DNA of 36,728 nt from an uncultured Bacteroides sp. (GCA_949300425.1 CASGED010000070.1:1-36728); one strand, 5' to 3'; shown: positions 17,124 through 26,800, counted from the stretch's first letter. The notes: generated by a model from the letters alone, not told the origin. Numbers and translations: made by a program.

Positions 17124-17966
17124 TTATTTAAATTCCTCCGGTATCTGTACCTCGTCCTTCAGCGTAGCTATCAGTTGGCGGAAGAGTTGGTTACCCTTCT
17201 CCTTGTCCAGCGAGAGCCAACGTTCAATCATCTCTACCTGCAGCAGGAAGACAAACAGACGCTCGATGGTGAAGTAATCGAACAAGGTGGCTTCCTCCAT
17301 CCATGCCCAGCGCAGTTGGTCGAGCTTCTTCTCGCGTTCCACCAAGTCATCCACCTCGGCTAATTTCATCACAGGGTCAAGGTAGTCCAACTCCGTTCCT
17401 AAGCCAAAATCACGGGCATTGGACGTGCGAAGAGCTTCACACACCTCCGTATCTCCCACTATCAAGGAGGATACGTCCATCTTATACTTACGCCCCGCGA
17501 GAGCCACCAATACATTGTTTACGGTCAGGTTGAACTCGAACCAGCGGGAGACGAAGCGGTTCTTGCAGCGCATGGCGTAGGCATAATACAACGAAGCCAG
17601 GCGATCTTCAGGCAATTGGTTTGCGCCTTCGACCGACTGGCTGAAGTGTTCGGTTATAAAAGTAGACAGGTAGGACGGGAAAACGCTGTCCGGCAAGTGG
17701 TCGCCGTCTTTCAACGCTGCGATATACTCCGCCAGCGTGTCCGGTGAATAGTTGCCGCACGTGTCAAGATGCGCATCCTTATCTCGCAAGAGTTTCAGGA
17801 CGTTGGCATTGTCATGCTTCAAGTAGAACAAGTCCACCAGCCGCTTGTCCGCAGGAGACAAGTGGGGGTAGAACTCCGTCTTGAAGTCGGCCACCGTATA
17901 GCTCAGCTTGCTGTCCTCCAAGGTAAGGTCGGGCAATCCGGCTACCAAATAATAATAAGTGCTCAT
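17124..17966 (-). CDS. DUF2764 V-ATPase-associated protein, probable subunit C equivalent
   Basis: The 280-aa protein matches the DUF2764 family, which in Bacteroidetes is encoded inside V-ATPase operons. It begins MSTYYYLVAGLPDLTLEDSKLSYTVADFKTEF and is largely helical with no signal or membrane segment. The YYLVAGLPDL start resembles the start of V-ATPase C/AC39 subunits. No separate C subunit is encoded here and the gene sits where C is often found, between E and A, so it may take the place of subunit C linking rotor and membrane sector. That role is inferred from position and shape. It is 7 nt from subunit E and 24 nt from A. Confidence 0.85.
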   Translation of the reverse strand: MSTYYYLVAGLPDLTLEDSKLSYTVADFKTEFYPHLSPADKRLVDLFYLKHDNANVLKLLRDKDAHLDTCGNYSPDTLAEYIAALKDGDHLPDSVFPSYLSTFITEHFSQSVEGANQLPEDRLASLYYAYAMRCKNRFVSRWFEFNLTVNNVLVALAGRKYKMDVSSLIVGDTEVCEALRTSNARDFGLGTELDYLDPVMKLAEVDDLVEREKKLDQLRWAWMEEATLFDYFTIERLFVFLLQVEMIERWLSLDKEKGNQLFRQLIATLKDEVQIPEEFK

Positions 17967-17973
17967 TGTGTTT

Positions 17974-18564
17974 TCAGAATAACATTTCCACTAACTGCGG
18001 GCGCAGGAATGCCTTGAAGTAGTTCATGAACTCCTCTTCGCCAAAATTCACCTTGTAGGAACCATCAGCGGGAGATACGGTGAAGAGGGTCTTCAGCCCG
18101 TTCACTTGCTCTATCTTCACGCTCCCGTCCAACAGAGCTTTGGCCTTGGTGGCAAAGTATTTCTTCAGTCCTTCGGCATCGGCGGTAGAGATGGTTATCG
18201 GTTCGTCCTTGCTCCACTTGGAGGCTAAGGCTACGATAAAAGCGTTCAGATAATCCTTGTTGGCGGCAAAGGCTTTCACATCAGCATTGACAATCTTGTC
18301 CGTCACCATGGAAGCTATTTCGGACTTCAGCGCGTTAACAGCTTGTCCGGCGTAGAGCCTTAGCTCAGATTTCGTGTTTTCCGCCAGTTCTTCAGCTTTC
18401 TTACGTGCATCGGCAAGGGTAGCCTCAGCCTGCCTTTGGGCTTCTTCTACAATGTTTTTGGCCTCATTTTGTGCTTGTTCTACAAGCTTGCGAGCTTCTT
18501 CGTTTCCTTTCTCCACCCCCTCGCGGTAGATTTTGTCGGTCAGCTCTTGAATTTTGTTTTCCAT
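17974..18564 (-). CDS. atpE: V-type ATPase subunit E (peripheral stalk)
   Basis: The 196-aa protein has a long charged N-terminal coiled coil (about 10-75, for example EARKLVEQAQNEAKNIVEEA) and a globular C-terminal domain. This is the layout of the E subunit that ties the head to the membrane stator. E normally pairs with a small G/H stalk subunit; none is annotated here and no short helical ORF was noticed next to it. It is the first gene of the operon. The ATG at 18564 lies about 70 nt downstream of a good Bacteroides promoter (18637-18667). Confidence 0.9.
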   Translation of the reverse strand: MENKIQELTDKIYREGVEKGNEEARKLVEQAQNEAKNIVEEAQRQAEATLADARKKAEELAENTKSELRLYAGQAVNALKSEIASMVTDKIVNADVKAFAANKDYLNAFIVALASKWSKDEPITISTADAEGLKKYFATKAKALLDGSVKIEQVNGLKTLFTVSPADGSYKVNFGEEEFMNYFKAFLRPQLVEMLF

Positions 18565-18636
18565 ACTTTTATTGGTGTTTATATGATATATTCTTATTCA
18601 TTAAGGTCATTCGCTTCCTGTTTGTAGGAAACGGCC

Positions 18637-18667
18637 CAAAATTACAAAAACATATTCAATAAACAAC
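18637..18667 (-). promoter_or_regulatory. Probable V-ATPase operon promoter
   Basis: On the minus strand TAATTTTG (18644-18637) matches the -7 consensus TAnnTTTG. GTTG lies 19 nt upstream (18667-18664), one base off the -33 TTTG. The predicted start would leave a leader of about 65 nt before the atpE ATG. Confidence 0.6.
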
Positions 18668-18818
18668 GAAAACCTGGAAAAATTTACTTAGTATTTTGGT
18701 ACAATAAAAACAAAGAATAAAGAATAGGGCTACACGTTTAGCGAACGTTATCATCCCCTAAGATAAATCTTTCATTCACTATTTCTCGACTTATACTATG
18801 CAAGATGTCCCGTGCCAG

Positions 18819-18886
18819 AGAGGATTATCCTATATTCAAAAGAGGATTATCCTCTCCGCCATATAGGATAATCCTCTTTTGAATAT
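18819..18886. repeat. Three 22-nt-period near-palindromes with a 22/22-bp inverted repeat
   Basis: Near-palindromic boxes of the form GAGGATWATCCTC start at 18820, 18842 and 18864, each 22 nt apart. The first two are in one orientation and the third is inverted. Positions 18832-18853 and 18865-18886 are perfect 22-nt reverse complements with an 11-nt loop. The first box can also pair with the third, giving a competing fold. CGTGCC (18811-18816) and GGCACG (18905-18910) flank the array. It lies 80 nt past the DUF4923 stop and about 150 nt upstream of the V-ATPase promoter, in a 402-nt gap with no gene. The rest of that gap shows nothing recognisable. Confidence 0.9.
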
Positions 18887-18966
18887 CAGATGAGCTTCAT
18901 TTTTGGCACGCCAAAGCACATTTCATTTCACACAAAGTATAAGTTTGTCAGTATTAAAAATATCTT

Positions 18967-19587
18967 TTATTTCTCTTCTTCTCGCTTGAAGGCAAATCCC
19001 AATCGCATGCCATCGTAGTTTTCGGCCAAAGCACTGATACTTTGCAGAGTAGAATTGCTGCTCTTACTGGAAAGATAGGTAATAAAATCGAGCAATTTAC
19101 TGACGTTGAAAAGTATCTGCAATTCGGACGAAGTGCAGGCGATGGTAGCGTTCAGCCCTACAAGTTTAGCGAACTTCAGATTAGCTTCCTTAGTCTCGGT
19201 GTTATAGGTATAGGTTCCTTTCAACTCACGATTCTTTATATAAGCCACAAACGAGCTATCCGCTTCAAACATATATCCAAATTCGCCTGGCCGTATGTCT
19301 ACTTTTTCCAGCAATTCATCTAATTTATTCGTAAGAGCTGAGGCGGCCAATGCTCCTCCAGCATTTTGCAACACATTGTCGGATTCGAATTGGACGGCAG
19401 AACCAGTATAGACCCAGTTCCCCACCATACTTGCCGTATTCTTCCCTGTGACAACACCCACGGCTTTCTCGATATTTTCCTTATTAAACAAATCTTTCAA
19501 CGATTGGGCTTGCACACTTGGGGTAGCCATAAATAATAACAGAAGGAGCAAGCTGTTCATTCTGAATCTTTTCATTTTCATTATCAT
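18967..19587 (-). CDS. DUF4923-family secreted protein
   Basis: The 206-aa protein matches the Bacteroidales DUF4923 family. It starts with a clear signal peptide (MKMKRFRMNSLLLLLLFMA, cleavage likely after VQA), so it is exported to the periplasm or outer membrane. After cleavage comes SLKDLFNKENIEKAVGVVTGK, then a beta-rich body with WVYTGSAVQFESDN, LKGTYTYNTE and a closing MRLGFAFKREEEK. This could form a lipocalin-like barrel, but no function is known to me. The ATG at 19587 or the in-frame one at 19581 can be the start. It is 6 nt downstream of engB and so probably co-transcribed with it. Confidence 0.8.
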   Translation of the reverse strand: MIMKMKRFRMNSLLLLLLFMATPSVQAQSLKDLFNKENIEKAVGVVTGKNTASMVGNWVYTGSAVQFESDNVLQNAGGALAASALTNKLDELLEKVDIRPGEFGYMFEADSSFVAYIKNRELKGTYTYNTETKEANLKFAKLVGLNATIACTSSELQILFNVSKLLDFITYLSSKSSNSTLQSISALAENYDGMRLGFAFKREEEK

Positions 19588-19593
19588 AATAAT

Positions 19594-20199
19594 TTATTTA
19601 TCTTTCAATTCTTTGTTAATCTCTTCGATGTAGGTCAGTAGTTCTTCACGCCCGATTCGACTCTCGGAAGAAGTGACAAAATAGGGTGGTAGTTCCTCCC
19701 ATTGCTCAAGCAATTTGTCCAAGTATTGGCGAACATTAGCGTTCAGCCGCCCTGTTTTCAATTTATCGGCCTTGGTGAAGACTATGGCAAAAGGAATATT
19801 ATTCTCCCCTAACCACTCGAAAAAAGTCAAATCGATGGCCTGAGGCTCATGGCGGCAATCAATAAGCACAAAAAGGCATGTCATTTGCCGGCGACACAAG
19901 ATATAACTTTGAATGATACGCTTGATTTGCTCTTGACCCTTGGTGCTACGTTTGGCATAACCATATCCTGGAAGATCGACTATATACCAGTTTTTGTTTA
20001 TAAGGAAATGGTTGATAAGCATTGTTTTTCCTGGTGTGGCAGAAGTCATAGCCAGCCCTTTTCGTTTGGTTAACATGTTAATCAGACTTGACTTCCCGAC
20101 ATTGGAACGTCCGATAAAGGCATACTCCGGAAACATTTCCGGAGGGCATTTGTCGACATCCGTATTGCTCATGACAAATTCCGCACTTTTTATTTCCAT
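19594..20199 (-). CDS. engB: Ribosome biogenesis GTP-binding protein EngB/YsxC/YihA
   Basis: The 201-aa protein is a TrmE-Era-like GTPase needed for 50S ribosomal subunit assembly. G-motifs are complete: G1 GRSNVGKSS (30-38), the G2 threonine in ATPGKTM (54-60), G3 DLPGYGYAK (75-83), G4 TKADK (142-146) and a G5-like TSSE near the C terminus. Length is that of the family. It is separated from rplT by a 548-nt gap and followed after 6 nt by the DUF4923 gene. A -7-like TACCTTTG on the minus strand at 20288-20295 could start its transcript. Confidence 0.95.
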   Translation of the reverse strand: MEIKSAEFVMSNTDVDKCPPEMFPEYAFIGRSNVGKSSLINMLTKRKGLAMTSATPGKTMLINHFLINKNWYIVDLPGYGYAKRSTKGQEQIKRIIQSYILCRRQMTCLFVLIDCRHEPQAIDLTFFEWLGENNIPFAIVFTKADKLKTGRLNANVRQYLDKLLEQWEELPPYFVTSSESRIGREELLTYIEEINKELKDK

Positions 20200-20747
20200 A
20201 TTAGATATAATTAAAAGGCCTTCCGCGTTCTATTTTGACATACATGCCAAAAGGCCACATTCAAAAAACATTTTTTCTACTTTTATGCAAAGGTAATACA
20301 TCTCTGCTTATCTTTGCGTTGGATAATTTAAAAAGATATCATATTCAAATACCCTTCTACTTAGAAACATGCCCAAGCTTACATCAATATTGTAAACTCG
20401 GGCATATCTTTTACTCAAAGAATGACTCTGAGAAATTTTATAGAAAAGCCGCACCGATGATGTGATGAAACTCCGATAGACATGATTTGAGTGCTCGTCC
20501 TCTTTGTAATCCACCGACTCAAAGGTTACCCCGAAGGGCGTGGCCCGCCATTGAGAAGCGAAGCTTGTCTCGGTATTTCGTATAATTTGATGAGTTTCCC
20601 GATCCAATCAATGCGGCTATTTTTCCATAACAAAGGTATGAAGTTTTTATGAAAGAAACAAGAAAATAATAAAAAAAGTGCCGAAAACTTTATAAGTTTA
20701 TCAGCACTTTCCAATAAGTTTGTTGTCAGCTATACAAAAAACCGTTT
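20200..20747. other. 548-nt intergenic region with no assignable gene
   Basis: It holds the rplT-side terminator (20668-20710), a minus-strand -7-like box TACCTTTG (20288-20295), a plus-strand TATCTTTG (20309-20316), and two AAAAGGCC copies (20213-20220, 20249-20256). The stretch at about 20518-20600 is more G+C-rich than its surroundings and has short hairpins such as GGGC-GTG-GCCC and AAGC-GAA-GCTT. A 99-aa frame on the minus strand (20308-20607, starting MDRETHQIIRNTETSFASQW) crosses it. I do not recognise the product, and another minus frame there has a stop early, so a gene is not called. Confidence 0.6.
20668..20710 (-). terminator. Rho-independent terminator of the thrS-infC-rpmI-rplT transcript
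   Basis: On the minus strand AAAGTGC (20710-20704) pairs with GCACTTT (20681-20675). An inner AAACTT/AAGTTT stem lies within the loop, and the minus-strand sequence continues as a T-run interrupted by A. It begins 38 nt after the rplT stop. Confidence 0.8.
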
Positions 20748-21098
20748 TTATGCGGCCTTAGCCTTAGCAACAATAGCCTTAAACGCTTCGGGATGATTTA
20801 CAGCCAAATCGGCTAATACCTTGCGGTTGATTTCAATTCCTGCCTTGTGCAATGCACCCATCAATTTGGAATAAGACAAGCCCTCCAAACGGGCTGCGGC
20901 ATTGATACGTTGAATCCACAAAGCACGAAAATTTCTTTTTTTCGCCTTACGGTCACGGAATGCGTAAGTCAAACCTTTCTCCCAAGTATTCTTGGCTACG
21001 GTCCAAACGTTCTTGCGCGCACCGAAGTAACCTCTAGTTAGTTTCAGAATTTTCTTTCTTCTTGCTCTCGAAGCAACATGATTTACTGATCTTGGCAT
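20748..21098 (-). CDS. rplT: 50S ribosomal protein L20
   Basis: The 116-aa protein starts [20 protein letters not shown] and contains the L20 signature region [29 protein letters not shown]20 binds 23S rRNA early in 50S assembly, and in other bacteria it also represses its own operon by binding the mRNA. Length is normal. It is the last gene of the thrS-infC-rpmI-rplT series, 108 nt after rpmI, with a folded element in that gap (21120-21156) and a terminator after its stop. Confidence 0.98.
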   Translation of the reverse strand: MPRSVNHVASRARRKKILKLTRGYFGARKNVWTVAKNTWEKGLTYAFRDRKAKKRNFRALWIQRINAAARLEGLSYSKLMGALHKAGIEINRKVLADLAVNHPEAFKAIVAKAKAA

Positions 21099-21119
21099 AG
21101 TTTTACTTGTTTTTGAATG

Positions 21120-21156
21120 TTAGCGCCGATGCTTCACACACCGGACTTTAAGCTAA
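21120..21156 (-). promoter_or_regulatory. Two-tier hairpin between rpmI and rplT, possible L20 leader element
   Basis: In the minus-strand transcript TTAGC (21156-21152) pairs with GCTAA (21124-21120). Inside it CCGGTG (21144-21139) pairs with CATCGG (21131-21126), with a 7-nt loop and one G-U pair. It ends 22 nt before the rplT start. It is followed by no U-tract, so termination is unlikely. A translational control role is inferred from position only. Confidence 0.45.
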
Positions 21157-21206
21157 TGCACTCGGTTAATAACTTAATTTTTTGTCTTTACACACATGCG
21201 TTTCCT

Positions 21207-21404
21207 TTACTTAATCGCTAAAAGCTCTTTTATCTGATTTACATTGGTGCGATCTACCAATGTGAAGTGACACAGATTTCTTTTTTGCTTTTTCGTTTTC
21301 TTAGTCAGGATGTGACTATGAAAAGCATGCTTTCTCTTGATTTTACCTGTTCCGGTAAGAGCGAATCTTTTTTTAGAACCGGAGTTAGTCTTGATCTTTG
21401 GCAT
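21207..21404 (-). CDS. rpmI: 50S ribosomal protein L35
   Basis: The 65-aa basic protein starts [20 protein letters not shown] and contains [20 protein letters not shown], typical of L35. It is a small component of the large ribosomal subunit. Its position between infC (59 nt upstream) and rplT is the conserved bacterial order. Confidence 0.98.
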   Translation of the reverse strand: MPKIKTNSGSKKRFALTGTGKIKRKHAFHSHILTKKTKKQKRNLCHFTLVDRTNVNQIKELLAIK

Positions 21405-21463
21405 CTTACTTAGTTTTATTTAATTATTAAATTATTAATATGATAACGCACTATACCTCGGCG

Positions 21464-22075
21464 TTATTCATCTTCTTTTTCCGATTCAGCTTCCACGAAG
21501 ACTTTTGATCCTCCCGCAGACTTCTGAGAAGCGGCACTCTTCTTGGAGGAACCGAGCTTCTTGGGAGAGAGTTGGATCGTCATCCGCTTACCTTCCAAAA
21601 TAGGCATCTGATCCACCTTGGCATAATCCTCCAAATCGTTGGCAAAACGAAGCAGCAACACTTCACCTTGCTCTTTGAAAAGGATAGAACGGCCTTTGAA
21701 GAACACGTAAGCTTTCACTTTATCGCCGTCTTCAAGGAAACCTTTGGCATGTTTCAACTTGAAATTGTAGTCGTGATCATCGGTTTGAGGACCAAAACGA
21801 ATTTCTTTCACATTCACCTTCACCTGCTTTGCCTTTTGTTCCTTCTGACGTTTCTTCAACTGATAAAGGAATTTAGAGTAATCTATAATACGACAAACAG
21901 GAGGTTGTGCGTTGGGAGAAATCTCTACCAGGTCTGCTTCATGCTCTTCAGCCAGTCTTAACGCTTGCGCTATCGGATACACTTTGCTTTCCACTTCATC
22001 GCCCACTATACGGACTTCTTTGGCACGGATTTGTTCATTAATCCGGTGTTGCCCTTTTAAATTGTCATTCTTCAT
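21464..22075 (-). CDS. infC: Translation initiation factor IF-3
   Basis: The 203-aa protein has the IF-3 N-domain ([17 protein letters not shown], then [24 protein letters not shown]) and C-domain ([33 protein letters not shown]). IF-3 keeps 30S subunits free and checks the start codon. A C-terminal tail of about 30 residues, rich in Ser and Lys then acidic, extends beyond the core and is common in Bacteroidetes. The gene starts with a plain ATG at 22075, unlike the AUU used for autocontrol in E. coli. It is 63 nt downstream of thrS. Confidence 0.97.
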   Translation of the reverse strand: MKNDNLKGQHRINEQIRAKEVRIVGDEVESKVYPIAQALRLAEEHEADLVEISPNAQPPVCRIIDYSKFLYQLKKRQKEQKAKQVKVNVKEIRFGPQTDDHDYNFKLKHAKGFLEDGDKVKAYVFFKGRSILFKEQGEVLLLRFANDLEDYAKVDQMPILEGKRMTIQLSPKKLGSSKKSAASQKSAGGSKVFVEAESEKEDE

Positions 22076-22138
22076 TAAATAACGTTGTACTACCTATTTG
22101 TTTTTTATTTTTATGTTACTACTAAATTGGCCGCAAAT

Positions 22139-24079
22139 TTACCACTTATTTATCATATTCTGAACTTCTTCGCTAATTTTTTTAGCGAAATCTTCCAATT
22201 TTACGGTTCCTTGGTCGCCTTCACCCTGTTTACGTACGGAAACTTCTCCGTTTTCGGCTTCTTTCTCGCCCACGATAAGCATGTAAGGAATGTGCTTCAA
22301 CTCGTTATCACGAATCTTGCGTCCAATCTTTTCATTACGTTCATCCACTAATGCTCGGATATCGTACTTTTTCAAGGTCAGGCGCACTTCGTTAGCATAA
22401 TCATTGAACTTCTCGCTGATGGGCAAAATGGCCACTTGGTCGGGCGTGAGCCATAAAGGGAACTTACCTGCGGTATGCTCGATGAGTACGGCCACGAAAC
22501 GCTCCATGGAACCGAACGGGGCACGATGTATCATGACCGGACGATGCTTTTGGTTATCGGCACCGGTATATTCCAATTGGAAACGTTCGGGCAGGTTATA
22601 ATCTACCTGAATAGTACCCAGCTGCCAACGGCGTCCGATAGCATCCTTCACCATGAAGTCCAGCTTAGGACCATAGAATGCGGCTTCACCATATTCTATT
22701 TTAGCTTTCAATCCTTTCTCCTCGCAAGCCTCGATAATGGCCTGTTCTGCCTTTTCCCAATTTTCATCGCTACCGATGTATTTCTCGCGGTTCTCCTTGT
22801 CGCGCAAAGAAATCTGAGCCTCGAAGTTCTCGAAGTTCATCGACTTGAAAACTATTGAGATGATATCCATTACGCGAAGGAATTCATCCTTCACCTGGTC
22901 GGGACGGCAGAAGAGGTGCGCATCATCCTGCGTGAAGCTACGCACACGGGTCAACCCGTGAAGTTCTCCGCTCTGTTCGTAACGGCATACCGTACCGAAC
23001 TCGGCTATGCGCAAAGGCAAGTCCTTGTAAGAACGGGGCGAATTCTTGTATATCATACAATGATGCGGGCAGTTCATCGGCTTCAAGAAGTATTCTTCGC
23101 CTTCCTCCGGAGTATGAATGGGCTGGAAAGAATCTTTTCCGTATTTAGCGTAGTGTCCGGAGGTGATGTAAAGCAACTTGTTGCCAATGGGAGGACACAT
23201 TACTTCCTGATAGTCATAACGTGACTGGATGCGGCGCAAGAAGTCCTGCAAGCGGATGCGCAATGCCGTACCTTTGGGCAACCACATGGGCAAGCCTTTG
23301 CCTACGGTGTCGGAGAACATAAACAAGTCCATCTCTTTACCTATCTTGCGATGGTCGCGTTTCTTCGCTTCTTCCAGCATGACGAGATACTCGTCCAGCA
23401 TCTTCTTCTTCGGGAAGGTGATGCCGTAAATACGAGTCATCATCTTGCGGTCTTCCTGTCCGCGCCAATAAGCACCGGCTACGGAGGTCAGTTTAATGGC
23501 TTTGATGGGTGCGGTGGTCATCAAGTGCGGGCCACGGCACAAGTCGGTAAACGCGCCTTGCGTATAGGTTGTGATATGTCCGTCTTCCAATTCGGAAATC
23601 AGTTCACACTTATAAGTCTCACCGCGCTCGCCAAACATCTTCAAAGCATCGGCCTTGGCAATATCTTTACGGACTACGGCTTCTTTCTTTGCGGCCAGTT
23701 CCACCATCTTGGCTTCGATGGCAGGCAGGTCTGACTCCTTAATAGTAGCCTCGCCCGGATCTACATCATAATAGAAACCGTTTTCAATGGCCGGACCTAT
23801 ACCGAACTGAATGCCCGGATAGAGTTCCTGCAAGGCTTCGGCTAACAAGTGGGCACTGGTGTGCCAAAAGGTGTGCTTACCTTGTTCATCTTCCCATTTG
23901 TATAAAACTACCTCGGCATCGTTCTGGATAGGACGACCCAAGTCATACGTCTCACCATTCACGCCACAAGCCAGCACTTCCTGTGCCAAGCGTGAACTAA
24001 TGCTTTCTGCAATCTGCAGTCCTGTTACCCCTTCGTTATACTCACGAACGGAGCCGTCTGGAAAAGTTATCTTTATCAT
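22139..24079 (-). CDS. thrS: Threonine--tRNA ligase
   Basis: The 646-aa class II synthetase charges tRNA-Thr. Domains in order are an N-terminal TGS domain ([20 protein letters not shown]), an editing domain ([11 protein letters not shown] near residue 72; DLCRGPH), the catalytic core and an anticodon-binding domain. In the core the zinc ligand cysteine is in [11 protein letters not shown], motif 2 is in [21 protein letters not shown] and motif 3 is in [15 protein letters not shown]. The ATG at 24079 is chosen because [10 protein letters not shown] is the family start; an open frame continues 14 codons upstream. It heads the thrS-infC-rpmI-rplT series. Confidence 0.98.
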   Translation of the reverse strand: MIKITFPDGSVREYNEGVTGLQIAESISSRLAQEVLACGVNGETYDLGRPIQNDAEVVLYKWEDEQGKHTFWHTSAHLLAEALQELYPGIQFGIGPAIENGFYYDVDPGEATIKESDLPAIEAKMVELAAKKEAVVRKDIAKADALKMFGERGETYKCELISELEDGHITTYTQGAFTDLCRGPHLMTTAPIKAIKLTSVAGAYWRGQEDRKMMTRIYGITFPKKKMLDEYLVMLEEAKKRDHRKIGKEMDLFMFSDTVGKGLPMWLPKGTALRIRLQDFLRRIQSRYDYQEVMCPPIGNKLLYITSGHYAKYGKDSFQPIHTPEEGEEYFLKPMNCPHHCMIYKNSPRSYKDLPLRIAEFGTVCRYEQSGELHGLTRVRSFTQDDAHLFCRPDQVKDEFLRVMDIISIVFKSMNFENFEAQISLRDKENREKYIGSDENWEKAEQAIIEACEEKGLKAKIEYGEAAFYGPKLDFMVKDAIGRRWQLGTIQVDYNLPERFQLEYTGADNQKHRPVMIHRAPFGSMERFVAVLIEHTAGKFPLWLTPDQVAILPISEKFNDYANEVRLTLKKYDIRALVDERNEKIGRKIRDNELKHIPYMLIVGEKEAENGEVSVRKQGEGDQGTVKLEDFAKKISEEVQNMINKW

Positions 24080-24108
24080 AATAATATGTATATCTCTAAA
24101 TCTGAGCA

Positions 24109-24116
24109 CAAAAATA
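24109..24116 (-). promoter_or_regulatory. Probable -7 box for thrS
   Basis: The minus strand reads TATTTTTG, matching TAnnTTTG, 30 nt upstream of the thrS ATG. No TTTG is found at the normal -33 distance, so support is partial. Confidence 0.45.
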
Positions 24117-24156
24117 GACATTTCTTTTCAATATCCATTCATTTAGCAAAAAAATG

Positions 24157-26205
24157 TTATTCCTGCACATCCGTAAACCGTTTAATTATGTTATAAGCCG
24201 AGACAATACCCAGTTCTCCGGCCTTACTCAAATCCATAATACCTTGCTTGTTATTGCCTAAGAAAATGTGAGTAAGCCCTCGGTTGAAGTAGGCTTCGGC
24301 AAACTCGGGATCCAACTCCAAAGCTTTGTCATAATCCTCCAATGCCGCCCGATAATCTTTTAGGGCAGACGAGACATTTCCCCGGTTATAATAACCATAA
24401 ACGAAATCCGGAGCCAGTTCAATGACCTTGTCCAAGTCCTTCTTCACCACTTCATAATCTACCGCGGTGATATTCTGCTCTTGCTTGTCCGAAACTGAAG
24501 CCCCCGACCGGTTATTCTCCGATGCCGCTTCCGCCTTCTTGTAATCCAATTGCTTGTAACGCACCAAAGCGCGCATGAAGTATGCGGGGAAGAAATCTCC
24601 GTCCAAGAGGATGCTTTGGGTAAAATCATCTATTGAACTATCGAAATCCTGCACCAGATAGAAGTCCATCCCTCGCATGAACCGCTTCAGGGCGTTGTTC
24701 GGGTCGGCCACAATGTCGGACGTGTGCGAATCTATCAACGCGAAGTGATAACGCACTTGCTCTTCGGTCAGAGGTGACTCCATGTTCGTAATCTTCAAAG
24801 GTTTGGGCAATTGTTTGGAGAGATTCAACGAGTCGATGCCTGCATAATAATGCACCGCCTTCTTCACCTCGCTGATGCGCTCATAGTAAGACAACGCATA
24901 CATAGGCTCCAGCTTGATGACCACATTGCGGTTTTGCACGCGTCCCCGATAATCGCTCGTATAGCGTTGGCTTGCCTCCTCATCGTCCGCTATCACAATC
25001 TTACGATAGTTGCGTATATTCTTGTCCGATTGCTTTCGGGTTTTTCCTTCGTCATCATCCTCCTTCGCTTCCTGATTATCCGCTACGTCTTCATCATTTC
25101 CGGAGGAAGAACGGTTGTTCAATCTATCCAACTGGGCTTGCATTACCTTGAATTCGTCTTGCTCCGCCCCTTTCCGGTCGCCCATTTTCCGGCGTGCTTC
25201 CGCCCGATAATAATATCCGGTAAGGAAATTGGGATATTCCTCTATGACACGTGAATAATCACTGATAGCTCCTTGATAATCTCCCGTCTGGGCACGTAGC
25301 AAACCTCGGTTGAAGGTTGCCATCATGTTATCCGGCTCCATCTGCAACACGAAGTCGAAGTCCTCGATGGCACGGTTATCATCACCAACCTGGGCACGTA
25401 GCAAACCTCGGTTATAGTGCCCGATGAAGTTGTTCGGGTCGATGTCCAAAGCCAAGTCATAATCGCACATGGCCCCGCGCAGGTTGTTCTGATGGAAGCG
25501 GGCTAAGGCACGGTTGATGTAGTTACCCGTATTCTTCACGCTCAGGCGGATAGCCTGAGTCAGGTCGCTTTCGGCTTCTTTATACTTGGCTTGTTGCAGA
25601 TAGACCATGGCGCGGGCACTCCATCCATCGGCATCATACTTGTCCAACTCAATGGCCTTGTCGAAATCTTTCAAGGCGTTGATGGTGTCGTTCTGCTTCA
25701 TGTAGACCTCGCCCCGCATCAAATAGGCACGAGTATATCGGGGAGCTATTTTCAGGAGCTGCGCCAAGTCGTCCTGCGCATCGGCATAATCCTCTTCCTG
25801 CATGTGGCACAAAGTCAGATTATGCCATAAAATCAAGTTTTCCGGGTCGTACTTCAAAGCGGTACGATAGTCCTCGATGGCTCCTTCAAAATTATTTTGC
25901 TTGATGCGGGCCAGTCCCCGGATTTGATAGGCGCCCACCACAAACGGGTTGCGCCGGATGGCTTCGTCACAATCGGCCTCGGCTCCTTGGTAATCATCCA
26001 AGTTTATCTTGGCTAATCCCCGGTAGAAATAAGGCTCGAACAGATAGGGTTTGGCACTGATGACTTGATTAAAATACTGGATAGACAACACGTAATCCTC
26101 AAAATAGAGCGCATTACGGGCTATCATCATCACTCGTTCGGTATTAATCTGCGCAAAAAGGCAAAGCGGGAAGAGCGATAGAAGAATCAGTATTTTCTTT
26201 ATCAT
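24157..26205 (-). CDS. Secreted tetratricopeptide-repeat protein
   Basis: The 682-aa protein starts with a signal peptide (MIKKILILLSLFPLCLFA) and is almost entirely TPR repeats of about 34 residues. Roughly ten repeats precede a linker, for example IDPNNFIGHYNRGLLRAQVG and MEPDNMMATFNRGLLRAQTG. The linker (about 345-395) is acidic and polar (NRSSSGNDEDVADNQ and following). Several more repeats follow to the C terminus (LAPDFVYGYYNRGNVSSALK, LDPEFAEAYFNRGLTH). TPR proteins act as binding scaffolds; this one should sit in the periplasm or on the outer membrane. The two near-identical repeats above point to recent internal duplication. The start is the ATG at 26205, 13 nt after the def stop. 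No enzyme domain is seen and the partner is unknown. Confidence 0.85.
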   Translation of the reverse strand: MIKKILILLSLFPLCLFAQINTERVMMIARNALYFEDYVLSIQYFNQVISAKPYLFEPYFYRGLAKINLDDYQGAEADCDEAIRRNPFVVGAYQIRGLARIKQNNFEGAIEDYRTALKYDPENLILWHNLTLCHMQEEDYADAQDDLAQLLKIAPRYTRAYLMRGEVYMKQNDTINALKDFDKAIELDKYDADGWSARAMVYLQQAKYKEAESDLTQAIRLSVKNTGNYINRALARFHQNNLRGAMCDYDLALDIDPNNFIGHYNRGLLRAQVGDDNRAIEDFDFVLQMEPDNMMATFNRGLLRAQTGDYQGAISDYSRVIEEYPNFLTGYYYRAEARRKMGDRKGAEQDEFKVMQAQLDRLNNRSSSGNDEDVADNQEAKEDDDEGKTRKQSDKNIRNYRKIVIADDEEASQRYTSDYRGRVQNRNVVIKLEPMYALSYYERISEVKKAVHYYAGIDSLNLSKQLPKPLKITNMESPLTEEQVRYHFALIDSHTSDIVADPNNALKRFMRGMDFYLVQDFDSSIDDFTQSILLDGDFFPAYFMRALVRYKQLDYKKAEAASENNRSGASVSDKQEQNITAVDYEVVKKDLDKVIELAPDFVYGYYNRGNVSSALKDYRAALEDYDKALELDPEFAEAYFNRGLTHIFLGNNKQGIMDLSKAGELGIVSAYNIIKRFTDVQE

Positions 26206-26218
26206 GGGCAAGGAGAGA

Positions 26219-26776
26219 TTATTTCTTTACGGTCTTCACCCGATAAGTGCAATGCGCCTTCCCTTTGAGCAGGGCATTTAGCTTACCTTTTATCATCTGC
26301 TTGCGCAGGGGGGAGAGATGGTCGATGAACATCTTTCCTTCCAGATGGTCAAACTCATGTTGCATGACACGGGCCAAGTATCCTTCCACCACTTCGTCAT
26401 GCGCTTCAAGATTCTCATCCAGGTATTGTACATGGATTTTATTCCCGCGTTTCACGGTTTCATGAATACCCGGCAGGCTCAGGCATCCTTCCTCCATGGA
26501 CTCTTCCTCGCCCGACACTTCCAGGATGTGGGCATTGATAAACGCCTTGCGGAACCCCTTGTACTCAGGCAGGTCATCCGAAAGGACATCCAAGTTGATA
26601 ACCACCACCCGGATAGGAAGCCCGATTTGCGGAGCGGCCAGCCCTACCCCGTCAGCATGATCCATAGTCTCGAACATGTTTGCGATAAGCTCTTTCAAAT
26701 CCGGATAATCCGGGGCAATGTCTTCGGCCACCTTTCTCAATACCGGTTGTCCGTACGTATAAATAGGTAAAATCAT
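26219..26776 (-). CDS. def: Peptide deformylase
   Basis: The 185-aa metalloenzyme removes the formyl group from new N-terminal methionines. All three motifs are complete: GVGLAAPQ (43-50), EGCLS (96-100, Cys98 metal ligand) and QHEFDH (139-144, His140/His144 ligands and Glu141 base). Length is typical. It is 24 nt downstream of ruvX and 13 nt upstream of the TPR gene, so these are probably one transcript. Confidence 0.97.
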   Translation of the reverse strand: MILPIYTYGQPVLRKVAEDIAPDYPDLKELIANMFETMDHADGVGLAAPQIGLPIRVVVINLDVLSDDLPEYKGFRKAFINAHILEVSGEEESMEEGCLSLPGIHETVKRGNKIHVQYLDENLEAHDEVVEGYLARVMQHEFDHLEGKMFIDHLSPLRKQMIKGKLNALLKGKAHCTYRVKTVKK

Positions 26777-26800
26777 AATCTCTATATATTATATGTATAT

